Below are positions 54,090 to 62,865 of a stretch of 64,000 nt of DNA, in pieces. The notes below the pieces were generated by a model. That model had not been told where the DNA came from. It ran no database searches and saw only the letters and a program-made list of their open reading frames with translations. The DNA is taken from assembly GCA_050184115.1 (NCBI GenBank), contig JBFXAQ010000001.1, positions 744,001 to 808,000 of the forward strand, written 5' to 3'. The DNA is from JACKNG01 sp050184115. Its GTDB lineage: Bacteria > Pseudomonadota > Gammaproteobacteria > Ga0077536. Both the position numbers and the translations under genes were made by a program. Each line of letters starts with the position of its first letter. Positions within the stretch are counted from its first letter, which is position 1.

Positions 54090-54641
54090 ATGGCCAAGTC
54101 ATTACAGGAACAATTGCTCGAAGCCGGTCTCGTCAGCCGCGAGAAGGCCCAGCAATCCAAGTCGGCCAAGCACAAGCGGGCGCGCCGCCAGCGCGCCGGC
54201 GACGCCGCCGCCACGGCCGAGGCCGAGGCGGCGAAGAAGGCCGCGCGCGAGGCCGAGGAGGCCAAGCGCGCCAAGGATCTCGAGCGCAACCGCCTGCGCG
54301 AGGAGCGCGCGGCGAAGCGCGCGCTGGCCGCGGAGATCGAGCAGCTCGTCACCGCCCACCGCGCCGACCGCGTGCCGGGCGACGACATCTTCCAGTTCGT
54401 CGACGGCGGCAAGGTCAAGCGTGTCTACGTCACCCCGGAGATCCACGCCGGACTGACCGCCGCGCGCTATGCCATCGTGCGCCTGCGGCGCAACTACGCC
54501 GTCGTCGACCAAGGCACCGCGGCGCGCATCGCCGAGCGCGATCCGCTGGCCGTGATCAAGCGCGAGGACGACGACGCCAGCGCCGAACAACTCGACGAGT
54601 ACTACGCACAGTTCGAAATTCCCGACGATCTGCAATGGTGA
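54090..54641 (+). CDS. DUF2058 family protein (YaiL-like)
   Basis: This 183-residue protein starts S-L-Q-E-Q-L-L-E-A-G-L-V. It has a long charged coiled-coil region (residues about 25-80, rich in Lys, Arg, Glu, Ala) and then the conserved domain around I-F-Q-F-V-D-G-G-K-V-K-R-V-Y-V and Y-A-I-V-R-L-R-R-N-Y-A-V-V. DUF2058 proteins are widespread in gammaproteobacteria and have been described as nucleoprotein or polynucleotide-associated; the role is not settled. Confidence 0.88.
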   Translation: MAKSLQEQLLEAGLVSREKAQQSKSAKHKRARRQRAGDAAATAEAEAAKKAAREAEEAKRAKDLERNRLREERAAKRALAAEIEQLVTAHRADRVPGDDIFQFVDGGKVKRVYVTPEIHAGLTAARYAIVRLRRNYAVVDQGTAARIAERDPLAVIKREDDDASAEQLDEYYAQFEIPDDLQW

Positions 54642-54696
54642 AGCGGGCTCCCGCCTCACCTACACTGGCCGCCCGTCCCCGCCCAGGAGCCCGCCC

Positions 54697-55623
54697 ATGA
54701 GCCTCGATACCGCGCTGCGCGAGCGCATCGAACAGACCATTGCCCGCCATCCCGTCGTGCTCTACATGAAGGGCACGCGCCAGCAACCGCAGTGCGGTTT
54801 CTCGGCCACCGTGGTCGGCATCCTCGACGGCCTGCTCGAGGACTATCACACCGTCGACGTGCTCGCCGACCAGGCCGTGCGTGAGGGCATCAAGCAGTTC
54901 TCCGAATGGCCGACCATCCCGCAGCTCTACATCGGCGCCGAGTTCGTCGGCGGCTGCGATCTCGTGCAGCAGATGTATACCAGCGGCGATCTCGCGCGCG
55001 CCCTCGGCGTCGACGCGGCGGCGCTCGCGCCGCCCACGATCCACATCAGCGATGCCGCCGCGAACGCCATCCGCGCCGCGCGCGAGGAGCGCCCCGAACT
55101 CGCCGTGCACCTGCGCATCGACGGCCAGTGGCAGCACCAGTTCAACCTGGCCCCGGCACGCGGCTTCGAGATCGCCGCCGCCGACAATGGCATCGAGGTG
55201 CTGTTCGATCCGTCCTCGGCGCGCCGCGCCGATGGCCTGAAGGTCGACCTCGTCGACACCCCGCAGGGGCCGGGCTTCGTCATCGACAACCCCAACTCGC
55301 CGGCGCCGGTGCGCGAAATGAGCGTGCAGGAGCTGAAGGCGCTGCGCGACGAGGGCGCGCCGCATCATCTCTTCGACGTGCGCGAACAGGCCGAACGCGA
55401 TATCGCCGCCATCGCGGGCGCGATGCTGCTCGACGAGGATGCGGTTGCCTTCATCGACACCCTGCCGAACGACGCCCTGCTGGTCTTCCACTGCCATTCC
55501 GGCGTGCGCAGCCAGGCGGCGGCGGAGTACTTCCGCGCGCAGGGCTACACCAACGTCGCCAACCTCGCCGGCGGCATCGACGCCTGGTCGCGCGAGATCG
55601 ACCCCGACGTGCCGCGCTACTGA
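54697..55623 (+). CDS. Glutaredoxin - IscA-like - rhodanese fusion
   Basis: This 308-residue three-domain protein begins with a Grx4-type monothiol glutaredoxin (residues 1-105) with its single Cys33 in Q-P-Q-C-G-F-S-A and the W-P-T-I-P-Q-L-Y glutathione site. The middle domain (about 113-200) resembles A-type Fe-S carriers (I-H-I-S-D-A-A-A start, F-V-I-D-N-P-N end) but has lost all the cluster cysteines. The C-terminal rhodanese (205-308) has its active Cys266 in F-H-C-H-S-G-V-R-S. Grx4 proteins carry [2Fe-2S] clusters; the fusion suggests a role in Fe-S or persulfide handling. AGGAG precedes the ATG. Confidence 0.9.
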   Translation: MSLDTALRERIEQTIARHPVVLYMKGTRQQPQCGFSATVVGILDGLLEDYHTVDVLADQAVREGIKQFSEWPTIPQLYIGAEFVGGCDLVQQMYTSGDLARALGVDAAALAPPTIHISDAAANAIRAAREERPELAVHLRIDGQWQHQFNLAPARGFEIAAADNGIEVLFDPSSARRADGLKVDLVDTPQGPGFVIDNPNSPAPVREMSVQELKALRDEGAPHHLFDVREQAERDIAAIAGAMLLDEDAVAFIDTLPNDALLVFHCHSGVRSQAAAEYFRAQGYTNVANLAGGIDAWSREIDPDVPRY

Positions 55624-55682
55624 GCACCTGACGGCGCGCCGACGGGCAACCGCGTAAAGCGTTCAGGACAGCGAGGCGCGTC

Positions 55683-56642
55683 ATGCCCATTCTCGACGAC
55701 CGCCACGATCTCGGCCACGCCATCGAGGACGATCCGAACTGGAGCGAGTCGTACTACTTCAACGGTTACGACCCGGCGAGCGACTGCGGCTTCTTCGCGC
55801 GCGTCGCCATCCGCCCCAACGAACCCCATGCCGATGCCTTCGTCAGCCTGTGGTTGCCGGGCGAGGACACGGCGCGTCTCGCCGCGGCGCGTGCCAGCGC
55901 CCTGCCCGATCCCGGCCACCCCGCACTCGACACCATCCGTGCCGAATGCCTCGTGCCGATGCAGCGCTGGCGCCTGGCGGCGCACGGGTGCGCCGACGAC
56001 GGCCGTGACCTCGTCTTCGAGGCGACCTTCGAGGCGCTGGGCCCGGCCATCGGGGTCGACACGGCAGGCCGGCGCGTTGCCGATGCCACCGGCGCCGCCG
56101 TCACCGGGTCGCTCGCCAGCGGGCACTTCGAGCAAGCCGGGCGCTGGGCCGGCCGGGTCAGCATCGCCGGCACCGACATCGCCTTCGCCGGGCGCGGCAA
56201 CCGCGACAAGTCGTGGGGCCCGCGCCGTACCGACGGTGGCCGAGGCATGCGCTACTGGCGCTGGTTCTCGATGAACTTCGGCGACGACCTGCACCTCGGC
56301 GGCATCCGCGTCGGCACCGCCGACGGCACGCTCGAGCGGGGCTGGCTGTACCGCGACGGCGAAGTCGTCAGCCTGCGCGGCATGGCGGTGACGACCGGGC
56401 TCGCCAGCGACGGCCTGCGCCAGCGGGCCGTGACCCTGGTCGCGCGCGACAAGCGCGGAGCCGAGTATCGGTTCGATGGCGAAGTGCTGCGCAGCGTGCC
56501 GCTGATCGCGCGCGGGCACGAGCACATGGCGGTGATCGAGGGGCTCACGCGCTGGCGTCACGGCGAGCTCGACGGTTACGGCATCTGCGAATACGCTCAC
56601 CAGATCGACGCCGCCGGACGGCCGCTGACGCCTATCGAGTAG
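55683..56642 (+). CDS. Uncharacterised AttH/CrtC-like beta-barrel protein
   Basis: This 319-residue soluble protein has an N-terminal region W-S-E-S-Y-Y-F-N-G-Y-D and later G-R-G-N-R-D-K-S-W-G-P-R and Y-W-R-W-F-S-M-N-F-G-D-D. The R-D-x-S-W-G-x-R pattern is that of the DUF7064/DUF7065 group, related to AttH/CrtC-like lipocalin barrels often encoded beside lipid or steroid degradation genes. Function is not known to me. The ATG at 55683 follows the fusion protein by 59 bases. Confidence 0.65.
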   Translation: MPILDDRHDLGHAIEDDPNWSESYYFNGYDPASDCGFFARVAIRPNEPHADAFVSLWLPGEDTARLAAARASALPDPGHPALDTIRAECLVPMQRWRLAAHGCADDGRDLVFEATFEALGPAIGVDTAGRRVADATGAAVTGSLASGHFEQAGRWAGRVSIAGTDIAFAGRGNRDKSWGPRRTDGGRGMRYWRWFSMNFGDDLHLGGIRVGTADGTLERGWLYRDGEVVSLRGMAVTTGLASDGLRQRAVTLVARDKRGAEYRFDGEVLRSVPLIARGHEHMAVIEGLTRWRHGELDGYGICEYAHQIDAAGRPLTPIE

Positions 56643-56664
56643 GGCCCGCGGTCTGCGGGCGGGC

Positions 56665-57369
56665 TCAGCCGTCGGCGTCCTGCAGGCGTTCGAGGATGAC
56701 GATCTTCTGCCAGATCTTGCGCGCCAGTGACGTCGTCAGCGTCTCCACCTCGTTGACCGCGCCGACGACGACGTCGTCGTTCAAGCCCTGCGCGTAGAGC
56801 GCGGCGAGCTTGCCGGTCAGGGACAGCATTTCGCTGCAGTAGTCGAGGTAGCGGGTCAGTTCGAAGGCCGACATCGCGCGGCGCGGCGAGGACGGCGTCG
56901 ACGGCCCGTCGCCGCGCAGCCGCCCGGGATCCTTGGTCAGCTGGTGCATGTCGATGACGTGGGCGATGGAGCGCAGCTCGTGCAGCGCACCGAGCGCGCG
57001 GGCGCGCTTGATGCGGCGTTCGCCGGAGACCAGAAAGAACACCGCCGCGCCGATCAGCACGATCTCGTTCATGACCGCGTCCAGGGCCTGCACGAGCTCC
57101 GTGGCAGTGATCGCGTTCAGCGAGAACTCGAGCAGCGACAGGCTGTAGGCGAGGGCCGCGACCAGCACGGCGAGCACCCCGGTGACCGCGCCGCGGAGCA
57201 TGAAGTTGGGCTGCGCGATCCACTCGGTGCGCGCCTTGCTCTCGGTGGCGATGGTGCGCAGTTCGCCGCATACGCGGTGCAGGCCAGCGTCCGGGAAGCG
57301 CTCACCGATGCGGCGTTCGAGCTGCTCGACGGTGGCGAGCGTCTTGTGGGCGTCGAGGTTGCGGTACAT
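56665..57369 (-). CDS. Hypothetical membrane protein with two central helices
   Basis: This 234-residue protein has an N-terminal soluble helical region (1-55), two hydrophobic helices (about 58-80 and 100-120), and a C-terminal soluble region with a possible coiled coil. I recognise no family. It converges with the preceding gene and reads in the same direction as the MFS gene upstream of it. Function unknown. Confidence 0.6.
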   Translation of the reverse strand: MYRNLDAHKTLATVEQLERRIGERFPDAGLHRVCGELRTIATESKARTEWIAQPNFMLRGAVTGVLAVLVAALAYSLSLLEFSLNAITATELVQALDAVMNEIVLIGAAVFFLVSGERRIKRARALGALHELRSIAHVIDMHQLTKDPGRLRGDGPSTPSSPRRAMSAFELTRYLDYCSEMLSLTGKLAALYAQGLNDDVVVGAVNEVETLTTSLARKIWQKIVILERLQDADG

Positions 57370-57398
57370 GGCGGGATTCCCGGGCGACGCGTCGCATC

Positions 57399-58646
57399 CT
57401 ACCTGCTTGCGCCGTCACCGCGCGATGGGGCGCGGACGGCCTGCAGACGGCGCGCGCCGACCGCGAGCCAGAAGCCGGCGGCGCCGACGAGCGCGATGGC
57501 GAATACCAGCCACTGCATGGCGCGTGCGCTACCGCTCGCGCTCCACACCGCGGCCGTGGCGAGCGGCGCGAGCGCGGCGACCAGCAGCATCGGCGCGCCC
57601 ATCGCGCCCATCACCCGGCCGATGTCGTCATGCCCGAGCCACTCCGCCGGCGCCGTGCCGCGCAGGATGGTCGAGATGCCGTTGGCGATGCCGAACGCGA
57701 TCGCGGCCAGCGCCAGCCAGGGCAGCTCGGGCGGGGCGAGGATGAACACCAGCACGGCGAGCGGGGTGAGCGTGGTGGTGAAGGCGCCGACGGCGACGGT
57801 GGCGGCGCGATCGCCCGCCAGCATCAGCACGAGCCTTCCGAGGACCTGGCTCGGGCCGACCAGGGCCACGGTGAGGAGCAGCACTGGCTGGGCGACGTCG
57901 GCACTCTCGAGGTAGGGCACGAGTTGGAACATCAGTCCGCTGGCGGTGCCCGACCAGGCGGTGAACCACAGCGTCAGGCCCCAGAAGACCGGGTCGCGCA
58001 GGCGTGTACCGAGCGTGCCGGGCGCGGCCGGCGCGGCGTGGGCAGCATGCCCGAAGCGACCGGCGGGCAGGACTCGCCAGTGCACCGGCCAGGTCACCAG
58101 CGCCACGATGAGCGCGAGCACCACCAGCACGTCGCGCCAGGGCAGATGTATGAGCAGGGTCGCGATCAGCGGCATGAACACCGTGCTGGCGAAGCCGGCG
58201 ACGAGGGTCAGCGTGGTGATGGCGCGGCGTGCGCCGCCACCGAACGCGCGGGTGAGGACGATGAATACCGGCTCGTAGAGCGTTGCCGCCATGGCCATGC
58301 CGATCAGCGCCCAGGCGAGGTAGAAGCCGAGCGGAGTGGTGACCCGCGACCACGCCAGCAGGGCCGCGACGGCCAGCACCGAGCCGGTGCCCATGACCGC
58401 CCGCCCGCCGTGACGATCGATGAGCGCGCCGACCGGATAGGCGCAGGCGCCGGCGACCAGGAGACCCAGCGTCAGCGCGCCGTTCAACCGCGTGAGGGAC
58501 CAGCCGAGCTCGGCCTGCATCGGCAGCACGAACAGCGAGAAGCCGTAGTAGAGCGAGCCCCACGAGACGACCTGGGCGAGGCCGAGGAGACCGACCAGGC
58601 GCCCGGCGCGCGGCCGGGTCACGGGGGCGGTGGAGGCGTCCGACAT
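57399..58646 (-). CDS. MFS transporter
   Basis: This 415-residue protein has about 12 hydrophobic helices and a typical loop after helix 2 (G-A-L-I-D-R-H-G-G-R-A-V-M, matching the G-x-x-x-D-R-x-G-R-R MFS signature). It resembles the monocarboxylate/drug exporter-like families (L-Y-Y-G-F-S-L-F-V-L-P-M in helix 1). The substrate is unknown. It starts at the ATG at 58646, divergent from the secreted-protein gene at 58760. Confidence 0.88.
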   Translation of the reverse strand: MSDASTAPVTRPRAGRLVGLLGLAQVVSWGSLYYGFSLFVLPMQAELGWSLTRLNGALTLGLLVAGACAYPVGALIDRHGGRAVMGTGSVLAVAALLAWSRVTTPLGFYLAWALIGMAMAATLYEPVFIVLTRAFGGGARRAITTLTLVAGFASTVFMPLIATLLIHLPWRDVLVVLALIVALVTWPVHWRVLPAGRFGHAAHAAPAAPGTLGTRLRDPVFWGLTLWFTAWSGTASGLMFQLVPYLESADVAQPVLLLTVALVGPSQVLGRLVLMLAGDRAATVAVGAFTTTLTPLAVLVFILAPPELPWLALAAIAFGIANGISTILRGTAPAEWLGHDDIGRVMGAMGAPMLLVAALAPLATAAVWSASGSARAMQWLVFAIALVGAAGFWLAVGARRLQAVRAPSRGDGASR

Positions 58647-58759
58647 CTCAGGACGGGGCGCGCGTCGGCGGGGCGAGCGGCGACGGCCGGCGCCGTGTCA
58701 CGGAACGGTCGCATTGTCCGACCAGCGTGCGCGGCGTCCGTGATGGCAGGAGCATCCGC

Positions 58760-59407
58760 ATGTCGCTCATGAAACACGTCCTCACCCTGTTCGTCCTTAC
58801 CCATGCCGCGCTGTCGGCGCATGCCGAGCCCGAGCGCTTCGTGGTCATCGATGACCCCGTCTTCGGTGCGGGCGCGATCACGCGCGACACGGTCAGCGGG
58901 CTCGACTGGCTCGACCTCGCGCTGACGCGAGGATACAGCTACGCGGCGATGAAGAAAGCGCTGGCGGCGGATGGCCGCTTCGCCGGCTTCCGCCACGCGA
59001 CGCGCGACGACCTCGTCACGCTCTGGCGCCACTTCGGACTGCGCGACCTGCCGATGGGAACGTTCGCCCGGCCGGACCATGTGCCACGGGTCGAACGCTA
59101 CATCGGCGTGTTCGGCGACACCTGCACGCCGGCCCAGTGCGACGACCCCCGCTTTCCGCGGACCATGAGCCACGGTGTCATCGACGAGGTGCGCGAGCTG
59201 GCGGCCTTTGGCGTCGCCGTCGCCACCCTCGTCGAGGTCGACGCGCAGCGCTTCACCGACGCCCTCGCCGTCAACACCCGCATCGGCCACGGCGCCGGCG
59301 GCCTCGGCGTGGACGATGGCCGCGAGCACGTCGGGCATTACCTGGTGCGTGTGAGAGCCGGTACACCCGGCGCCGCCGGGGTTGCGACGTCGGCGACGCC
59401 GCGCTGA
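58760..59407 (+). CDS. Secreted protein resembling PEP-CTERM N-terminal domains, lacking the anchor
   Basis: This 215-residue protein has a signal peptide (H-V-L-T-L-F-V-L-T-H-A-A-L-S-A-H-A). It is followed by D-T-V-S-G-L-D-W-L-D-L-A-L-T-R-G-Y-S-Y, the pattern I know from PEP-CTERM proteins (D-T-x-T-G-L-E-W-L-D-L). The C-terminal PEP motif, membrane helix and basic tail are absent; the frame ends in V-A-T-S-A-T-P-R. Two cysteines (C-T-P-A-Q-C) may form a disulfide. AGGAG precedes the ATG. Next to it is a true PEP-CTERM gene. Confidence 0.65.
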   Translation: MSLMKHVLTLFVLTHAALSAHAEPERFVVIDDPVFGAGAITRDTVSGLDWLDLALTRGYSYAAMKKALAADGRFAGFRHATRDDLVTLWRHFGLRDLPMGTFARPDHVPRVERYIGVFGDTCTPAQCDDPRFPRTMSHGVIDEVRELAAFGVAVATLVEVDAQRFTDALAVNTRIGHGAGGLGVDDGREHVGHYLVRVRAGTPGAAGVATSATPR

Positions 59408-59773
59408 CGGCGTGGTCGCACCCGGGCACCGCGGCCCGGCCGTTCGGTCCAGCGCCTGCCGCCAGGCCGGGCATGGCGCGCCTGTCAAAATTTTTTACAC
59501 CGCGGATCGCGAGCAACTTACTGTCAGAATTGAAAAAAATGCCAGGTCGTCGTTCTGCCCGGGGTGGCGGGGTGCACGCGGTGTCGGGAATCTTTACATC
59601 GGTTGCCGCACGGCATTCGAAAAATAAAATTAACCTATTGATTTTAAATAATTATTATTGTTGGCTTGAAATTTGCTTGACGCCGGCTGAGGGCATCCGT
59701 CGACGGTGGTGGATGCGCGACGGGCTGGACTCCCAAGGGTGCGGCCCCATGGTTGTCACAAGGATAAAATTGC
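59408..59773 (+). other. AT-rich intergenic region upstream of the PEP-CTERM gene
   Basis: About 365 bases lack a gene. From about 59490 to 59680 the sequence is markedly richer in A+T than the rest of the window, including a 6-base T run near 59491, and it holds the sigma-54 promoter. A small palindrome TGCCG-CA-CGGCA (59604-59615) lies about 50 bases upstream of that promoter, where an enhancer-binding protein could sit. Confidence 0.55.
59662..59677 (+). promoter_or_regulatory. Sigma-54 promoter for the PEP-CTERM gene
   Basis: TGGCTT, five bases, TTGCT (59662-59677) matches the -24/-12 consensus TGGCAC-N5-TTGCW with the exact spacing between GG and GC. It lies about 95 bases before the ATG of the PEP-CTERM protein. 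PEP-CTERM genes are often driven by sigma-54 with the PrsK/PrsR two-component pair. Confidence 0.75.
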
Positions 59774-60343
59774 ATGAAATTCAATAAATTGCTCATTCTT
59801 GCCGTGTGGCTGGTGCTGGCGCCCATCGCCGCGCAGGCCGTGCCCATCACCTACAACGTCAATCGCACCATCGGCCCGGGCTCGGTCGTGGGTTCGATCA
59901 CCACCGACGGCACCCTCGGCGTGCTCGGCTCAGCGAACGTCACGGGCTGGTCGCTCACCATCGACGACGGCGACGGCAACGGTCCGTTCACCCTGATCAA
60001 CCCGGGCAATTCCGGCCTGGCCGTGTCCGGCTCGCTGCTGAGCGCCACGCTCACCGACCTGGTGTTCAACTTCTCCGGCTCGTCCGGCTTCGCGCTGTTC
60101 CAGAACCCGAACCCCGGCAGCGGCCAGAACTGGTGGTGCGTCGAAGGCCTGAATTCGAACTGCGCCGGGACCGGTAACAGCACCGAATCGGTCAATCGCT
60201 TCGGCACCCCGGTTTCCGTCGCCCACCAGGGCGCGGTGGTCATCGGCACGGTTGGCGCCAATGCCGTGCCGGAACCGGCATCGGTGGCGCTGCTGGCCGT
60301 CAGCCTGCTCGGTTGCGCCGTCCGCCGCGGCACGCGCGCCTGA
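59774..60343 (+). CDS. PEP-CTERM sorting-domain protein
   Basis: This 189-residue exported protein has an N-terminal signal ending A-Q-A, a low-complexity Gly/Ser/Asn-rich body with two Cys, and a C-terminal PEP-CTERM anchor: V-P-E-P-A-S, a hydrophobic helix, then R-R and a basic end. Exosortase would cleave at PEP and attach the protein to the envelope or biofilm matrix. No exosortase gene lies in this window. A sigma-54 promoter and an AAGGA site precede it and a strong hairpin follows. Confidence 0.92.
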   Translation: MKFNKLLILAVWLVLAPIAAQAVPITYNVNRTIGPGSVVGSITTDGTLGVLGSANVTGWSLTIDDGDGNGPFTLINPGNSGLAVSGSLLSATLTDLVFNFSGSSGFALFQNPNPGSGQNWWCVEGLNSNCAGTGNSTESVNRFGTPVSVAHQGAVVIGTVGANAVPEPASVALLAVSLLGCAVRRGTRA

Positions 60344-60706
60344 CGTGTCATCCACAGCGACGGCCGCTCGCGGCCGTCGCTGTGATCCGCACCGCCGTTG
60401 CGGATACTCGCCTTCTCCCGCGTCGGCCCCTCTCACCTGCGAGGGGATCGCCAGTCGATACCCGCCACCCCATAATCGACCTCCCTCGATAAGTCGCCCG
60501 ACGGGCGCGTGCTGACCGGCACGGCGCGCGAGCGGCCGCTTTCGGAGCGCAGCGTTCGCGCGAACCACGAGAAGCGATACTGCGCGGTCTGTCCCGGGGT
60601 ATGACCGCGGCCGCAGACGGCAGCGTGGCGTCGCTAGCGCGGGACGGGTTGAAGGCCCTCCATGACCGCGAGCGGCCCGGCCCGCAATGACCCCGTGTCC
60701 ATCGCC
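60344..60706. other. Gap between the PEP-CTERM and membrane-protein genes
   Basis: About 360 bases with no convincing gene. It holds the strong terminator hairpin at 60353-60384 and two smaller hairpins (ATCCGCA stem 60385-60405; CCCCTC stem 60427-60446). Confidence 0.5.
60353..60384 (+). terminator. Strong hairpin after the PEP-CTERM gene
   Basis: A perfect 14-bp stem (60353-60366 with 60371-60384) with a CTCG loop begins 10 bases after the stop. It has no U-run, but it is the strongest hairpin seen in the window outside the REP-like repeats. Confidence 0.6.
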
Positions 60707-61144
60707 TCACCTGTTCGTCCGTGTTACTGCATCGAAGCGCTCGCGCGCCCGCCACAGGGCGACCGTCGGCACGGCGAAGAGCGCAGCGGCGACGAGCCCG
60801 GCCAACCAGCCGCGGCCGTGCGGGTTGACCACGTTCCAGACCAGCATGGCGATGGTGACCTGGGCCGAGTAGACCGCGGCCCACGGCCACATCCAGCGCT
60901 TCATGTGCCAGAAGCCCCAGGCGCCGGCACCGTAGATCAGCCAGTGCAGCGGTTCGGTGGCCTTCGCCCACCAGCCGGTGAGGGCGACGCCGAACCAGAT
61001 TTCGTGGTCCGTCGCGACCGGCTTCAGGAAGAGGTCGAACGGCATGTAGACGAAGCTCATGTAGAGGCAGAACGCGAGCAGTGCGTTCATCCACCACGGG
61101 CGCCGCGCGCACTGCTCGCGCAGCGTCTCCCGCCAAGTGGTCAT
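60707..61144 (-). CDS. Hypothetical multi-pass membrane protein
   Basis: This 145-residue protein has about four hydrophobic helices, many of them Trp-rich (W-W-M-N-A-L-L-A-F, W-M-W-P-W-A-A). I recognise no family. It is divergent from the Tat protein at 61297. Function unknown. Confidence 0.6.
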   Translation of the reverse strand: MTTWRETLREQCARRPWWMNALLAFCLYMSFVYMPFDLFLKPVATDHEIWFGVALTGWWAKATEPLHWLIYGAGAWGFWHMKRWMWPWAAVYSAQVTIAMLVWNVVNPHGRGWLAGLVAAALFAVPTVALWRARERFDAVTRTNR

Positions 61145-61296
61145 GGCGATCTCCTGTGAGTCCGGGTCCGGGTCATTGTGCGCGTGGACAGCGGCCCTGC
61201 CCAGCGCGGGGCCGCACGGCGGGCAGGGCTTACAACCGGCGTGCGTGGCGATTCCGGGTTAACCTGATGCCCGGTCTCACGACAACGGAGCACACC

Positions 61297-61797
61297 ATGC
61301 ATCTCGATCGCAGGACATTCTTCACCGCCGCGACGGCCCTGCTCGTCGCGCCCTCGCTCGCCACGCGGGTGTTCGCCGACACCGCACCGGCCATCGCGGC
61401 GCTCGACAAGTCACAGCTGGTCTATCTCTGCCCGACGCGGGCCGACGGCAGCGACAGCCGCTGCCAGGCCGAGGTCTGGTTCGTCCATCTCGATGGTGAC
61501 ATCGTCGTCTGTACCAGCGCCAAGGCGTGGCGCGCGCGAGCGGTCGCCCAGGGCCTGGCGCAGGCACGGGCGTGGGTCGGCGAGTTCGGCGTGTGGAAGC
61601 AAGCGGACGGTGCGTACCTGTCGGCGCCGCACCTGCGCGTCGAGGGCCGCCTGGAGGCCGATGCCGCATTCCATGCGCGCGCACTCGAAGCGTTCGGCGC
61701 CAAGTACCCCGCTGAATGGGGGTCGTGGGGGCCGCGCTTCCGCGATGGTCTCGCCGACGGCTCGCGCGTGCTGCTGCGCTACCGGCCGCAGGCTTGA
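61297..61797 (+). CDS. Tat-exported small protein
   Basis: This 166-residue protein starts M-H-L-D-R-R-T-F-F-T-A-A-T-A-L-L, a twin-arginine signal with the RRxFF pattern, cleaved near V-F-A. The mature part (V-W-F-V-H-L-D-G-D-I-V-V-C-T) has a beta-rich look that reminds me of FMN-binding split barrels, but I cannot confirm it. Tat export suggests that it folds, perhaps around a cofactor, before leaving the cytoplasm. A GGAG site precedes the ATG. Confidence 0.65.
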   Translation: MHLDRRTFFTAATALLVAPSLATRVFADTAPAIAALDKSQLVYLCPTRADGSDSRCQAEVWFVHLDGDIVVCTSAKAWRARAVAQGLAQARAWVGEFGVWKQADGAYLSAPHLRVEGRLEADAAFHARALEAFGAKYPAEWGSWGPRFRDGLADGSRVLLRYRPQA

Positions 61798-61912
61798 GCC
61801 GAAGCTTGTACCGCTTCGGCCGTGACGCCCCGGCACACGAGCGTGGTCTCGCGCTGCGTTCCCATGCCCATGGTGTATCGGTTCGAGGAACGCTGGGGAC
61901 AGCGCGCGGTCT

Positions 61913-62830
61913 TCACGGGGTCCGTGTGAGCCGTGGCACGACGCAGCGCGCGAGCATGGTGTCGAGCGGGGTCAGCGCCATGCCGAGCGCGGCGGCAGCC
62001 GGTCGCGCGTCGATGGCATCGTCGTGATCGAGGACGCGCAGCATGTCGCGGGTGATAGCCGGGCGCGCCTGCAGACGTTCGAGCAGGCCCGCGATGGCGA
62101 GACCGCCGGCCAGCGGCAGCGAGTGGATGCGCGGTCTCAGCCCGGCGAGGTGCGCCGCGCGCGCGACCAACGCCGCCCGCGACAGCGATTCGGGGCCGGC
62201 GAGATCGAACACGCGATGTGGATCGGCGGCAGCGTCGATCCTGGCGCGAATGGCGGCAATGACGTCGCCGGCGTAGATCGGTTGCTCCAGGCTTTCGCCG
62301 CGCCACAGCCAGGCACGGCGGGCGCCGGCGCGGCGGGCGAGCGCGGCGCTCGCGCGGTCGCCCTCGCCGATGACCATCGGCACGCGCACGACGCTGCTGG
62401 CGACCGGCGAATCGGCGAGCAGGGCTTCGACCCCGGCACGGGCCCGCAGGCACGCGCAAGGGCTGTCGGCCGCGGCGCCGAGGATGCCGACGTAGAGCAC
62501 GTGCCGCAGCGTGCCGGCGGCGGCGGCGGCGAGCAGGGCCGCGACCGGCCGCTGGTGCGAATCGACGTAACGGTTGTCGCGCGTTTCCTTGATGGTGCCG
62601 ATGAGATGAACCGCGGTCTCGGTCCGCGCTGCGAGCGGCGCCAGCGCTGCCGGGTCGGCGGGGTCGAGGACGTGGATGGTGAGGCCCGCGCGGGCACCGG
62701 TATGACGGGCGAGGCGATCGCGTGCACGTGCGCTGCGCACCACCGCCTCGATCTCGACGTTCGCCGGCAGCGCGGCGATCAGGCGGCGGCCGAGGTGGCC
62801 GTTGGCGCCAGTGACGAGCAGACGCTTCAC
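61913..62830 (-). CDS. NAD(P)-binding epimerase-like protein
   Basis: This 305-residue Rossmann protein has G-A-N-G-H-L-G-R-R near the start (the TGxxGxxG motif of atypical SDRs) and no clear YxxxK at the usual place. The pattern (R-Y-V-D, H-V-L-Y-V-G-I-L-G) recalls the NDUFA9-like branch. The start is GTG at 62830. It is divergent from the CDP-alcohol transferase with a 35-base gap, so both may serve membrane lipid chemistry. The substrate is unknown. Confidence 0.78.
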   Translation of the reverse strand: MKRLLVTGANGHLGRRLIAALPANVEIEAVVRSARARDRLARHTGARAGLTIHVLDPADPAALAPLAARTETAVHLIGTIKETRDNRYVDSHQRPVAALLAAAAAGTLRHVLYVGILGAAADSPCACLRARAGVEALLADSPVASSVVRVPMVIGEGDRASAALARRAGARRAWLWRGESLEQPIYAGDVIAAIRARIDAAADPHRVFDLAGPESLSRAALVARAAHLAGLRPRIHSLPLAGGLAIAGLLERLQARPAITRDMLRVLDHDDAIDARPAAAALGMALTPLDTMLARCVVPRLTRTP

Positions 62831-62865
62831 GGCGCCAACGTCCTGACCATCGAGCCCAGGCCAGC

